A stretch of DNA of 64,000 nucleotides from Frigoriglobus tundricola (GTDB lineage Bacteria; Planctomycetota; Planctomycetia; Gemmatales; Gemmataceae), in NCBI RefSeq assembly GCF_013128195.2, contig NZ_CP053452.2, positions 4,464,001 to 4,528,000 on the forward strand, written 5' to 3'. The notes below the pieces were generated by a model. It searched no databases and was not told the DNA's origin. It was given only the letters and a program-made list of their open reading frames with translations. Below are positions 1-8,492 of the stretch, one piece after another (position 1 is the first letter of the stretch; every line of letters starts with the position of its first letter). The position numbers and the translations under genes were made by a program.

Positions 1-132
1 GACCGGATGCGCAAGGACGTGGAGAAGGCGGTGAAGCACTCGCGCATCACCGCGGCCGAGGCCCGGCAGTTCCTCCGGTTCTACGAGAACGGCCTGGAGG
101 GTTACACGTACCTGGAAGAACCGAGCGCGTAA
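1..132 (+). CDS. speA: C-terminal end of a probable biosynthetic arginine decarboxylase (partial)
   Basis: The window opens inside a reading frame of 43 codons ending in TAA at 130-132. The last residues, FYENGLEGYTYLEEPSA, resemble the conserved C-terminus of biosynthetic arginine decarboxylases (SpeA, fold III PLP enzymes that make agmatine for polyamine synthesis), which typically end with a GYTYLE-like motif. Only this tail is visible, so neither the PLP-binding lysine nor other catalytic residues can be checked. The assignment rests on resemblance of a short motif and is tentative. The next gene starts 17 bases downstream on the same strand. Confidence 0.5.
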   Translation, partial: DRMRKDVEKAVKHSRITAAEARQFLRFYENGLEGYTYLEEPSA

Positions 133-149
133 TTTAGAGGTACTTCAGA

Positions 150-623
150 ATGCATCAGGCGTACAGCTCGATCCTGTTTCTGCTCGGGGTTATGGCTCTG
201 TCCGGGTGCGGAAAGAAATCGACCGAGACGGTCGGCCCTCCGAATTCGGGTGAAAATGCGCCCGGCCCTTCTGGCAGTAGCCCAAAGGAGTCACCTGCCG
301 GGCGGTCGGCGTTCCTCGATAAGACCAAGCAAGTGCCGCCCCGACTGGAATGGAACACGGACATCACTTCTAATAAGGGTGGTGAGGTGACGTTCCGCGT
401 CAGTTGTGCGGCCCCAGTCGGGATCACTGTCGTCACCGATAAAGGGTATAAGGCGGTAACGGGCAAGGGGAAAATCAACAAATCCGACGTGCTTTTAACC
501 GTGGATGCCAAGCCGCCGAGTTACGAGGGCCGGGTCGTCGTACCCGCCGGAACGTCGTGGTTCATCATCGAAAACCAATCTGGTGCCGCGGCATCGATCC
601 GACTGGAATGTTTTGCGAAATAG
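150..623 (+). CDS. Small secreted lipoprotein of unknown function
   Basis: A 157-residue protein with an N-terminal hydrophobic stretch followed by a lipobox (LSGC, Cys at about residue 20), so it is predicted to be lipid-anchored after signal peptidase II cleavage. A Gly/Ser/Pro-rich linker (residues 29-50) leads to a compact region of about 100 residues rich in beta-forming residues with two cysteines (VSCAAP and RLECFAK) that could form a disulfide. No family is recognised. It lies between the probable speA tail and a small membrane protein on the same strand, and could be co-transcribed with either. Confidence 0.75.
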   Translation: MHQAYSSILFLLGVMALSGCGKKSTETVGPPNSGENAPGPSGSSPKESPAGRSAFLDKTKQVPPRLEWNTDITSNKGGEVTFRVSCAAPVGITVVTDKGYKAVTGKGKINKSDVLLTVDAKPPSYEGRVVVPAGTSWFIIENQSGAAASIRLECFAK

Positions 624-649
624 GAGCGACCGCGCCTGGAGGCGCACGC

Positions 650-1108
650 GTGTCTCCCTTCCACCTCCGATTCACGCTCACGCGCCGGCAGCGGCTCGAC
701 GTCGAACTCGTGCCGTGGGCGCCGGCGATCGCCGCGGCGCTCGGCTTCTCGGTCGGGATCGCGTTCCTGACCGTCAACGTGTCCGTGTGGTTCCTCCCGT
801 TCCTGCTCCTCCCGCCGGTCGTGTACCGGAGCCTGATCGCGTTCCTGTTCGACATCGTCGTCCGCGGCAGACGAACGGTGGAGCTCGTCGCGGACGACGT
901 GGGCCTGACGGTGCGATCCGAGGGGACCGCGAAGTGGTTGCCGCTCGACGGCGTTTTCCAGGTGTTCCGCTCGGGTGATGCCTGGACCGTCCTCCACCTC
1001 GACGGGTCCGTGATCACCGTTCCCACCGGCGCGATCACCGCCGAACAAATCGAGTACCTGAAGACCTTCGTCCGCCGCGCCGCGGCGGCACGGTCGGCGG
1101 GGATATGA
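650..1108 (+). CDS. Small two-helix membrane protein, hypothetical
   Basis: GTG start at 650 chosen because GGAGG (638-642) lies 7 bases upstream; an in-frame ATG at 608 lies inside the preceding gene and has no comparable site. The 152-residue product has two adjacent hydrophobic segments (about residues 23-42 and 44-65) and then a soluble C-terminal domain of about 80 residues. The arrangement (short N-terminus, two helices, PH-like beta-rich tail with VELVADDVGLTVR and GDAWTVLHLDGS) resembles small bacterial membrane proteins with a PH-like or YcxB-like domain, but no family is firmly recognised. The frame begins 27 bases after the upstream lipoprotein stop, so an operon is plausible. Confidence 0.7.
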   Translation: MSPFHLRFTLTRRQRLDVELVPWAPAIAAALGFSVGIAFLTVNVSVWFLPFLLLPPVVYRSLIAFLFDIVVRGRRTVELVADDVGLTVRSEGTAKWLPLDGVFQVFRSGDAWTVLHLDGSVITVPTGAITAEQIEYLKTFVRRAAAARSAGI

Positions 1109-1273
1109 ACGGATAAGACGAGAGTTGTTACAGGGCAGAGGGTAGTGGGACATCGGGTCGTTTGCGGCTGCTCCACGCGGCTTCCATTCCGGCCGACCAC
1201 CCAACACGCGCACAACCCGTCCTCTTTCGGTACACTGTTCGCAACCCGCCTTCCGCTCCCGCCTGGAACCCCG

Positions 1274-2086
1274 ATGGAACTCACCGATCTCGCGTGGCCG
1301 GCGGTCGCCGCGCTGCCGAAGACGACGCCCGTCGTCTTCCCCATTGCCGCGCTCGAACAGCACGGCCGGCACATGCCCGTGTTCACCGACTCGCTCCTGC
1401 TCGGCGAGGTGATCCGCCGCGTGAAGCTCGCTCCCGTTGCCGAGAAGTGTCTGTTCGCGCCGCTCCAGTGGCTCGGCAACTCGCACCACCACCTGGATTT
1501 TCCCGGCACGCTCTCCGCGTCGCCCCGCGTGTACCTCGATCTGCTCAAGGACCTCGCGGCGTGCTTCCTGGCGCACGGTTTCACGCGGATCGTCTTCGTC
1601 AACGGCCACGGCGGGAACATCACCCCGTACCAGCAGGCGCTTTTCGAGCTGAAGCAGGAGCGCCGCGACCGCCGCGACCTCCTCCTGCTCGCGCTGACCT
1701 ACTGGGACGCGGCCGGGAACCCAGCAGAGGCACTCGGTCCTCGCGACCCGGCGCCCGCAGAGCCGGGCTTCACGGCCGCTCCAATTCCCGGCCTCGTGCA
1801 ACGGCGGATGGGGCACGCGTGCGAGTGGGAAACGTCGATGGTGTTGCGGCTGAACCCGAAGCTCGTCGTGGGCGAACTGGCAGCCGTGCCGGAGGTGCCG
1901 CACGGTCGCGAGTTCACCCCCGGCTACCGCGCGTGGGTGATGCCCGACCGCAGCGAGCCGGGGCACGTCGGCACGCCGGCGGCCGCGACCCCCGAAAAGG
2001 GCGAAGCCCTTTTCGCGCACTTCGCCACCGGCGTGGCCGCGTACCTAGAACGCGTGGTCGCGTGGGACGGAAGCTGGGATAGCTAA
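1274..2086 (+). CDS. Creatininase-family amidohydrolase
   Basis: A 270-residue protein of about the usual length for the creatininase / creatinine amidohydrolase family (PF02633), metal-dependent hydrolases of cyclic amides and related substrates. Family motifs visible are ALEQHGRHMP near residue 25 (Glu/His metal ligands), FTDSLL, the SHHHLDFPGTLS segment and VNGHGGN near residue 113. A Glu in HACEWETS is a further candidate ligand. The ATG at 1274 starts the family core (MELTDLAWP); upstream in-frame codons are not needed. The physiological substrate cannot be told from sequence. It precedes an MFS transporter by 63 bases on the same strand, so the pair may handle one substrate (inference). 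Confidence 0.85.
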   Translation: MELTDLAWPAVAALPKTTPVVFPIAALEQHGRHMPVFTDSLLLGEVIRRVKLAPVAEKCLFAPLQWLGNSHHHLDFPGTLSASPRVYLDLLKDLAACFLAHGFTRIVFVNGHGGNITPYQQALFELKQERRDRRDLLLLALTYWDAAGNPAEALGPRDPAPAEPGFTAAPIPGLVQRRMGHACEWETSMVLRLNPKLVVGELAAVPEVPHGREFTPGYRAWVMPDRSEPGHVGTPAAATPEKGEALFAHFATGVAAYLERVVAWDGSWDS

Positions 2087-2149
2087 AAGCGACGAGACGC
2101 ATCAAGAACGTAGCCCGCCACAATCTCAAACGCAGTTCGGTGGATCACC

Positions 2150-3472
2150 GTGCCTACCCGTCACTCAGCACCCATCGCTCATGACGCTCCGCCCCCCTGG
2201 CGCTGGTGGGTGTGCGGGGCGATGATGCTCGCCACGCTGCTGAACTACATGGACCGGCAGGTGCTGCCGCAGATCGCGACCGAACTGAAGGACGACTACG
2301 GTCTCAACGATGCCCGGTACGGTCAGGTCGCGGGGAACTTCGCGCTCGCGTTCGCGGCCGGGTCGATTTTCTTCGGCTTCATCGCCGACCGTATCGGCCC
2401 GCGCTTGCTGTACCCCGTCGTACTGATCGGCTGGTCGGCCGCCGGGCTGGCGACGCCGCTGATGCGCGACCCCACGTTTGCCGCGCAGTTCGAAACGCCG
2501 GACGAACCGGGTAGCGGGCCGTACCAGTGGCTGCTCCTCTGCCGCACCCTCCTCGGGTTCTTCGAGGCCGGGCACTGGCCCTGCGCGCTGCTGACCGCGC
2601 GGCAGATCCTCACGGCGACGGACCGGCCCCTGGGAAACGGCTTGCTCCAGAGCGGGGCGGCGGCGGGCGCGATCCTGGTTCCGCTCTACGTGCTGGCCGT
2701 GCGGACCCTCGGGGGCGGGTGGGAGATCGCGTTCTGGACGATCGGTGCTGCGGGCCTGCTCTGGGTGCCGGTCTGGCTCGCGCTGGTCCGCCGCGGCGAT
2801 CTGGACCACGTGCCGCCGGTCGATGTGCCGGCCGGGGCCGGGGGCCGACCGACGCCACAACCGCCGTTCACGTGGGACCCGTTCGTTCGCGCGTACGTCA
2901 CCCTGTTCGCGATCAATCTCGGCATCAATGTGAGCTGGCAGTTCATCCGCGAGTGGCTGCCGAAATACCTGAAGGAATCGCAAAGGTTCTCTGCGAACGC
3001 GACCGACGTGATCGTGCCGTTCTACTACATCTCGGGGGAACTGGGCTGCTTTGCGGCGGGCGTGCTCGTGCGGTGGCTGGTGGCGCGCGGGCGCGCGGTG
3101 CATTCCGCGCGCGTGAGCGGGTACGCGCTGTTCGCCGCGGTCACGGCGGCGGCGGCGCTGGCCCCGTTCGTCGGCGGCGGGTGGCCCGGCGTGGCGCTGC
3201 TCGTCCTCGCGGGGGCCGGCATTTTGGGCCTGCACCCGCTCTACTACGCGCTGAGCCAGGAACTCCCCGCGAAGCACATGGCGCTCTTGTCGGGCGTACT
3301 CACCGCGGCCGGGTGGTCCGTGGTGAGCGAGGTGCAGAAGGGGATGGGCCGACACATCCGGGCGACGGGCAGCTACGAGATCGGGTTCGTCATCGCGGGA
3401 CTGGCGCCGATCGCGGGGCTGGTCGCGCTCCTCGTGTTATGGAAGCCGGCGGCGTCGAGTCAAAGGGCGTAA
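2150..3472 (+). CDS. MFS transporter, ACS (organic anion) type
   Basis: A 440-residue integral membrane protein with about 12 hydrophobic segments. Helix 1 carries NYMDRQVLPQI, the signature position of the anion:cation symporter branch of the major facilitator superfamily (hexuronate, sialic acid and phthalate-type transporters). GFIADRIGPR matches the loop 2-3 motif A, and the CRTLLGFFEAGHWP segment is also typical of the ACS family. The start is a GTG at 2150. The substrate is unknown; the creatininase-family hydrolase immediately upstream suggests a shared pathway. It converges with the TIGR03000 gene, with only 79 bases between stops. Confidence 0.85.
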   Translation: MPTRHSAPIAHDAPPPWRWWVCGAMMLATLLNYMDRQVLPQIATELKDDYGLNDARYGQVAGNFALAFAAGSIFFGFIADRIGPRLLYPVVLIGWSAAGLATPLMRDPTFAAQFETPDEPGSGPYQWLLLCRTLLGFFEAGHWPCALLTARQILTATDRPLGNGLLQSGAAAGAILVPLYVLAVRTLGGGWEIAFWTIGAAGLLWVPVWLALVRRGDLDHVPPVDVPAGAGGRPTPQPPFTWDPFVRAYVTLFAINLGINVSWQFIREWLPKYLKESQRFSANATDVIVPFYYISGELGCFAAGVLVRWLVARGRAVHSARVSGYALFAAVTAAAALAPFVGGGWPGVALLVLAGAGILGLHPLYYALSQELPAKHMALLSGVLTAAGWSVVSEVQKGMGRHIRATGSYEIGFVIAGLAPIAGLVALLVLWKPAASSQRA

Positions 3473-3551
3473 CGTCAGAGCCCCAATCCTGGCGGTCTGC
3501 GACCTTGGTGTGGCACCCGCGTGTTCGGCGGGTGCCGCCTCCGGCGTGTAA

Positions 3552-4781
3552 TCACTTGCCCAGTGAGGTGAAGTCCACCACCACGCGCTCGCCCGCCCGG
3601 AACGGCACCTTCTGGGTGAGCGTTTCCGGCTGCCCGTTGCGGATCACTTCCGCCTTGATGAGGTACGCGAATTCGCGCCCGGCCGGCAGCGGCGGGGTCG
3701 CGAACGAGCGCACCGGTTCCTGCGACGGGCTCTTGCGGTCGTCCACATACAGCGTTGCGCCGGGCGGCAGTTTCACGGTGATCGTCGCGCGGTCCGCGCC
3801 GGGCAGGGCCGGCGTATCGGCCGCAGGGGCCGACCGGATCGGCGGCTCCGCCTTGACCGGTTCCTGCGCGGTCGGCTTCGCCGGGGTCTGGCCCTTGTCG
3901 CTCTTGTCCAGCCCGGTCGCGGTCGCGGTTCCCGGTCCGCCGGACCGAGCGGTCGTCAGGTCGGTGAACTCGACCGCCACCGCGAACCCGGGCCGCACCG
4001 ATACCTTCTTCGTCACGCTGACGGTCTCACCGTCCCGCTCGTACTCGGCTTTGAACCGGTAGACGAACTCCTGGCCGGTCGGCAGTTCGGGGCTGACGAA
4101 CTTCCGCTCCGCGCCGGTCAGGTTCAGCGCGCGGTTGTCGGCGAAGAGGCGGGCGTCGGCCGGCAGCTTGACCACCACCGTGGCCCGCGCGGTCGGCCCG
4201 TTCGAGACGAGCGCGGTGCCCGTGTGAGCGGCGGGGCGGAGGCCGGTAGAGCCCGGAGCGGGTTCGATTGGCGCGTAGGGGATGGACGGCGCCCCCGGCG
4301 CCGGGCTCATGGGGTATGTGTCGAACGCCGGCGGCGGGGCCGAATACGGCAGCCCGCCCTGGCACGACAACCCGCCGTTGAACACCGGCGTATAGTACAC
4401 CGCCGGCCCGCCGAAGCACGAATACGCGGAGCCCGAGCAGGAGTACCCCGAGCAGGAGTACCCCGAGCCCGTGCAGCCGTAACTGTAGCTCCCGCCGCAG
4501 CACCCGGTGCCGGCCGGGGTGTGCTCGAACCAGCTCCGCATGCGGCTGCCCAGACCGAGACCGAACACGCCCCCACAGCACGACGACCCGCAGCACCCGG
4601 AACACGACGCGGGATAAGCGGACGCGCCCGAACAGCCCCCGGAGCAACTGTACCGCGTCGCGCCCGAACACCCGTTGCACCCGTTGCAACTGTTGCCACT
4701 GAACAGGTCGCGGAAGTAGCCGTTGAATTGCGCCGCGTCCGGCGCGCCCGTCATGGCGGTCATCATCACAAGGCTGTACAT
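3552..4781 (-). CDS. Cys/Gly-rich protein with two TIGR03000 domains
   Basis: A 409-residue protein. Residues about 20-120 form a low-complexity Cys/Gly/Ser/Tyr region with many CSG, CNGC and GCCGS repeats. A Pro-rich linker follows, then two copies of the planctomycete-specific TIGR03000 domain (each of the form A-VVVKLPADARLFADNR...ERKFVSPELPTGQEFVYRF...VSVRPG..VAVEF), separated by a Thr/Pro/Lys linker. The start at 4781 (MYSLVMM) is the first Met before the Cys-rich region; upstream in-frame codons extend through non-conserved sequence. The Cys-rich stretch may be metal-binding or disulfide-crosslinked, but that is inference. Function is unknown. It is divergent from the S41 protease gene. 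Confidence 0.85.
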   Translation of the reverse strand: MYSLVMMTAMTGAPDAAQFNGYFRDLFSGNSCNGCNGCSGATRYSCSGGCSGASAYPASCSGCCGSSCCGGVFGLGLGSRMRSWFEHTPAGTGCCGGSYSYGCTGSGYSCSGYSCSGSAYSCFGGPAVYYTPVFNGGLSCQGGLPYSAPPPAFDTYPMSPAPGAPSIPYAPIEPAPGSTGLRPAAHTGTALVSNGPTARATVVVKLPADARLFADNRALNLTGAERKFVSPELPTGQEFVYRFKAEYERDGETVSVTKKVSVRPGFAVAVEFTDLTTARSGGPGTATATGLDKSDKGQTPAKPTAQEPVKAEPPIRSAPAADTPALPGADRATITVKLPPGATLYVDDRKSPSQEPVRSFATPPLPAGREFAYLIKAEVIRNGQPETLTQKVPFRAGERVVVDFTSLGK

Positions 4782-5036
4782 GGCCGGTGTCTCGCGGGAG
4801 GCGCGTGTCAGTTTGGAGACTCTGGAGAGCCTATAGCGCGAGGATAACCGGCGCCGAATAGGCGGGCAAACCGACTTGACGTAATCTTTACAACGCCCGC
4901 CGGCCCGAGATGTCGGCTCCCGCGGAACGGGAGCAGCGGGTATAATCGGTAAAACCCGGCGGCTCGCGTCCCGCGCACCCGCGCGCGGCGCGGGACGCCC
5001 CGCGGGTCCCGAACGCCAATTGCTCCTGGAGAACCC

Positions 5037-6518
5037 ATGCCCCTTCGGAACCTGGCCTGGCTGCTGATCGTGCCCGCGCTGGTCGCCCTGGGGCTGGCGA
5101 TCAGCTACAGCGCGCCGCCGCCGGACAAGGACTACAACCGCGTCCGGCAGATCGTGGACGTGCTGGCCGAGGTGGACGCGCACTTCTACCGCAAGCTGGA
5201 CGACAAGGAACAGCAGCAGCTCGTCGAAGACATGATCAACGGCGGGCTGCACAAGCTCGACCCGCACTCCGAGTACCTGAACCCGGCGCAGCTCAAACAG
5301 TTCGAGTCCGACAGCGAGGGCAGCTTCGGCGGCGTGGGCATCATCCTGGCCATCGATTCATCCACGAAGTTCCTGAAGGTCGATCACCCGATGCCCGGCA
5401 CGCCGGCGTACGAGGCCGGGGTGCTCGCGGGCGACCTCATCGTCAAGGTGGACGGCAAGTCCACCGAGGGCCTCACCGTGCCGGAGGCGCGCAAGCTGAT
5501 CACCGGCGAGCAGGGCAGCAAGGTGCTCGTCACCATCCGCCGCGCCGGCCGCAACCCCGCGGACGAGGAGGTGGAGCTGACCCGCGGGCGCATCACGCAG
5601 CACCCGGTCACCGGCGTGCGGCGCCGGGCCGACGACCCGAACCGGTGGGAGTGGTTCGTGGACCGGCCCAACGGGATCGCGCTGGTCCGCGTGTCCGGGT
5701 TCAACGAGCAGACCACCAAGGAGCTGAAGGCCGCGCTCGCGGAGATCGAGGGCGAGGGCGGAAAGGCGCTGATCCTCGACCTCCGCGACAACCCCGGCGG
5801 GCTGCTCAACCAGGCCATCGACGTGGCGAACCTGTTCCTCCCCGAGGGCGCGCCGATCGTGAGCACCCGCGGCCGCGACGCCGAGCGGGAGCGGGCGTTC
5901 AAGGCCGAGAAGGACCGCGAGGTGTTCAAGCCCGCCGACCGGCACCCGGTCGTGGTGCTGGTCAACGACGGCAGCGCCAGCGCCAGCGAGATCGTCGCCT
6001 CGGCGCTCCAGGACAACAAGCGGGCGGTGGTGATGGGCGAGCGGTCCTACGGCAAGGGGAGCGTGCAGAAGCTCCTGCGGCTCCAGGTCGCCGGCGACAA
6101 GGCCGCGGTGAAGCTGACCACCGAAACGTACTGGCGGCCGAACGGGGAGAACATGGACAAGCGGCTCGCCCCGAAGGACAAGCCGGACGAGTGGGGGGTG
6201 AAGCCCAACATCGTGGTCCCGATGACGTACGAGGAGCGGGAGCGCGCGGCCTGGGACTACTACCGCTCGACGTGGGTCGCGGGCAAGCCGTCGGCGCTCG
6301 GCCCCAACCCGCCGGCCGCGCCCGCACCGCCCGCCCCGGGCTCGCTGGCCCTCGCCCTCCGCACGCAGATTTCGCCCACCGCCCCCCCGATGCCCGACAC
6401 CAAGGTCGTCGAGGACAAGCAACTAAAGGCGGCGGTCGAAGAGTTGAAGAAGAAGCTCGGCGGGGTCGGCACGGCACCGCGCCAGCCGGCACGCGCCCCC
6501 GAGCTGATCGTCGGCTGA
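5037..6518 (+). CDS. ctpA: S41-family C-terminal processing protease (CtpA/Prc type)
   Basis: A 493-residue periplasmic serine protease. It has an N-terminal membrane anchor/signal (residues 7-25), a helical N-domain with LDPHSEYLNP, a PDZ domain (about 95-170) containing GIILAID and AGVLAGDLIVKVDG, and the S41 catalytic domain. The Ser/Lys dyad lies in NDGSASASEIV (likely Ser315) and SYGKGSVQ (Lys340). LDLRDNPGGLL is the conserved strand before it. The C-terminal 100 residues are Pro/Ala-rich with a predicted helix. Such proteases trim or degrade envelope proteins from the C-terminus. The gene has its own upstream region of about 250 bases, shared with the divergent TIGR03000 gene. Confidence 0.93.
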   Translation: MPLRNLAWLLIVPALVALGLAISYSAPPPDKDYNRVRQIVDVLAEVDAHFYRKLDDKEQQQLVEDMINGGLHKLDPHSEYLNPAQLKQFESDSEGSFGGVGIILAIDSSTKFLKVDHPMPGTPAYEAGVLAGDLIVKVDGKSTEGLTVPEARKLITGEQGSKVLVTIRRAGRNPADEEVELTRGRITQHPVTGVRRRADDPNRWEWFVDRPNGIALVRVSGFNEQTTKELKAALAEIEGEGGKALILDLRDNPGGLLNQAIDVANLFLPEGAPIVSTRGRDAERERAFKAEKDREVFKPADRHPVVVLVNDGSASASEIVASALQDNKRAVVMGERSYGKGSVQKLLRLQVAGDKAAVKLTTETYWRPNGENMDKRLAPKDKPDEWGVKPNIVVPMTYEERERAAWDYYRSTWVAGKPSALGPNPPAAPAPPAPGSLALALRTQISPTAPPMPDTKVVEDKQLKAAVEELKKKLGGVGTAPRQPARAPELIVG

Positions 6519-6535
6519 CTGAGGGAGCGGGCATT

Positions 6536-6573
6536 GGGCAGTGAAGAGTGGGCAGTGAAGAGTGGGCAGTGGG
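6536..6573. repeat. GGGCAGT-type short repeat, left arm
   Basis: Imperfect tandem copies of GGGCAGTGAAGAGT and GGGCAGTG between the protease stop and the pseudouridine synthase start. It is the inverted counterpart of the CCCACTG repeats at 6668-6700, and the same words recur at 54890-54947, so it is a dispersed repeat family in this genome. Confidence 0.8.
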
Positions 6574-6587
6574 TAGAAAGAGACATC

Positions 6588-7400
6588 GTGAACACATCGG
6601 ATGCGCGACCGACCCCGACCGACGAGACACCGGCTAACGGTGCGGGGGAGGGCTCGGCCGCTCACCGCCCACTGCCCACTGCCCACTGCCCACTGTCTGC
6701 TGCTCACGTTCTCTACGAGGATCATCACCTCCTGATCGTGAACAAACCCGCGCCGCTCCTCACCCAGGCGCCGCCGACCGTGCCGAGCTTAGAGGCCCGG
6801 GTCAAGGAGTACATCAAGGCGAAGTACGCGAAGCCGGCGGGCGTGTACCTCGGGGTGCCGCACCGGCTCGACCGGCCCGTGAGCGGCGCCATCTGTTTCG
6901 CCCGCAATACCAAGGCCGCGCAGCGCGTTCACGCGCAGTTCGCCGAACACAAGGTGCGCAAGGTGTACTGGGCGCTCGTTGAAGGGACCGTGGCACCCGG
7001 CGCCGGCACCTGGGACGACTGGATTCGTAAAGTGGAAGAAGAACCGCGTGTCGAGCGGGCACAGGAAAGCGAGCCCGGCGCGAAGCTCGGGCTGCTCGAA
7101 TACCGCGTTCTGCGAACGGACGCCGCCGCGTCGCTCGTGGAACTGACCCCGCTCACCGGGCGGATGCACCAGCTCCGCGTGCAGTCCGCGTGGCGCGGGC
7201 ACCCGGTATTGGGCGACACGCAGTACGGAAGCACGCGGCCCTTCGGCCCCGCGGCGGATCTGCCGCGCGACCGCGTGATCGCCCTCCACGCCCGGCGGCT
7301 CACGCTCACGCACCCCTTCACCAAGCAAGAACTGACCGTCGAGGCTCCGGTGCCGGATTACTGGCCGGCGCTCGACGGAATGGCCCCGGTATCGGGGTGA
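6588..7400 (+). CDS. RluA-family RNA pseudouridine synthase
   Basis: A 270-residue protein. After an atypical N-terminus, the catalytic domain starts at VLYEDHHLLIVNKPA and carries GVPHRLDRPVSG, with the catalytic Asp in HRLD, followed by TGRMHQLRVQ and GHPVLGDTQYG; all are RluA-family hallmarks. The enzyme isomerises uridine in rRNA or tRNA. No S4 domain is seen. The GTG at 6588 is preferred because an earlier TTG (6534) lies wholly inside a GGGCAGT repeat. Residues about 27-37 (RPLPTAHCPLS) are encoded by the opposite-orientation CCCACTG repeat, so a dispersed repeat has become part of the N-terminal extension. The start is uncertain. Confidence 0.85.
   Translation: MNTSDARPTPTDETPANGAGEGSAAHRPLPTAHCPLSAAHVLYEDHHLLIVNKPAPLLTQAPPTVPSLEARVKEYIKAKYAKPAGVYLGVPHRLDRPVSGAICFARNTKAAQRVHAQFAEHKVRKVYWALVEGTVAPGAGTWDDWIRKVEEEPRVERAQESEPGAKLGLLEYRVLRTDAAASLVELTPLTGRMHQLRVQSAWRGHPVLGDTQYGSTRPFGPAADLPRDRVIALHARRLTLTHPFTKQELTVEAPVPDYWPALDGMAPVSG
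6668..6700. repeat. CCCACTG tandem repeat translated in frame
   Basis: Four consecutive CCCACTG heptamers, lying inside the pseudouridine synthase reading frame and encoding PLPTAHCPL. With the copy at 6536-6573 it forms an inverted-repeat pair around the likely start codon. A third copy lies at 54890-54947. Confidence 0.85.
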
Positions 7401-7414
7401 TCGAACGCGTTCCG

Positions 7415-8275
7415 CTACTTCTTCCGGCTCGCGAAGAACTCGGCGATCAGGCGCTTCGACGCGTCGGACCCGGCCAGGCGCATGAACGCCTCGGTTTCGA
7501 GCTGGATAGCGTCGGCGAGCGGGAGGGCCGCACCCTCGACCATCACGCGAACGGCTTCGGCTGCGGCACCGGTGACGGCTTGGAGGGGTTGGAACCGCTC
7601 CCATTCTCCCCTTGGAACGGGGTTCCGCTTCCGTTCGCGGCGCTCATTCCCATCAACGCGAAGGACGTAGTCAACCGCCTGGTCGACGAGGGCGACCGAG
7701 TCAACGGCCACATCGACCAATTCGTGCGCCCGCGCCTCCTGGTGGCTCAACATCTGCGCGGTTATCAGCAGATTGCTCGCGACGTGCATCCGATTCCTGT
7801 CCAGAATCCGCGGCAACCGCTGCGTGCCGCCCCAACCGGGGATCAGCCCCAGTTTCACCTCGGGCAGCCCGAGTTGCACTTTCGGGTTCGTGCCGCAGAC
7901 GCGGTAGTCGCACGCGAGCGCGACTTCCAGCCCGCCACCGAGGGCCGCACCGTCGATCGCGGCGCACGTCGGGAACGGGAGCGCCTCCAGTTGCTCCAGC
8001 ACGCGTAAGCCCTGCTCGATGAACGCCCGCACTTCGGGATCGTTCGGGCCGGGCGCGTTCGCCAGTAACTTCAGGTCCGCGCCGGCGATGAAGGTGCCCG
8101 GCTTCGCGCTCGCCAGCACCAGCCCTTTCAGATCCGTTTGCGGCGCGAGGCCCGCGAGCGCCTCGCCGAACTCGGTCCACAGGTCGCGGGTCAGCACGTT
8201 GGCCTTGCTGCCGGGCTGGTCGAACGTGAGCACCGCGACGCCGTCAGGCCGCGTGGTAACTGTGATGGCGGACAT
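7415..8275 (-). CDS. Enoyl-CoA hydratase/isomerase (crotonase) family protein
   Basis: A 286-residue crotonase-fold protein. The core starts at MSAITVTTRPDGVAVLTFDQPGS (ATG at 8275). FIAGADLK is the oxyanion-hole segment, AAIDGAALGGGLEVALACDYRV carries the second oxyanion glycine and the acidic position typical of hydratases, and LGLPEVKLGLIPGWGGTQRLPR is the classic C-terminal signature. The sequence resembles the N-terminal half of multifunctional FadB/FadJ proteins, but no hydroxyacyl-CoA dehydrogenase half follows. It probably hydrates 2-enoyl-CoA in fatty-acid or amino-acid breakdown; substrate chain length cannot be deduced. It converges with the pseudouridine synthase gene (14 bases between stops). 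Confidence 0.88.
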   Translation of the reverse strand: MSAITVTTRPDGVAVLTFDQPGSKANVLTRDLWTEFGEALAGLAPQTDLKGLVLASAKPGTFIAGADLKLLANAPGPNDPEVRAFIEQGLRVLEQLEALPFPTCAAIDGAALGGGLEVALACDYRVCGTNPKVQLGLPEVKLGLIPGWGGTQRLPRILDRNRMHVASNLLITAQMLSHQEARAHELVDVAVDSVALVDQAVDYVLRVDGNERRERKRNPVPRGEWERFQPLQAVTGAAAEAVRVMVEGAALPLADAIQLETEAFMRLAGSDASKRLIAEFFASRKK

Positions 8276-8333
8276 GGGGCACCCGGGTACGGGGAGCGAT
8301 TCGGGTATTGTACCGCACGCCGCAAATATGAAG

Positions 8334-8370
8334 CGGCACCGCCCCGTGACTTCGTCACGGGGCGGTGCCG
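8334..8370 (-). terminator. 17-bp perfect hairpin, probable intrinsic terminator
   Basis: Perfect stem 8334-8350 / 8354-8370 with a TTC loop. On the minus strand it lies about 120 bases after the stop of the candidate selenoprotein gene and is followed by CTTCATATTTG, a weak T-rich tract. It probably ends that transcript upstream of the crotonase gene. Confidence 0.65.
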
Positions 8371-8492
8371 GCCGATTCGGGTGGATCGCTGCCTCCGACA
8401 GCGACCGCGATGGGGGCCGGTTACCTCTGCGAGAACCGAGTCCCGCTACCTCGGGTGCCACCACCGACTGTCGGAGACCGTCGGCCGCCCGA

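Noticed and set aside
521-2020. Long open frames on the strand opposite real genes in the high-GC region
   Set aside because: They are shadows: no coherent domain, Arg/Pro-rich composition, and they run antisense to recognisable proteins.
6536-6700. CRISPR-like array
   Set aside because: Units are 7 bases with no spacers of constant length, so this is a tandem repeat and not a CRISPR array.
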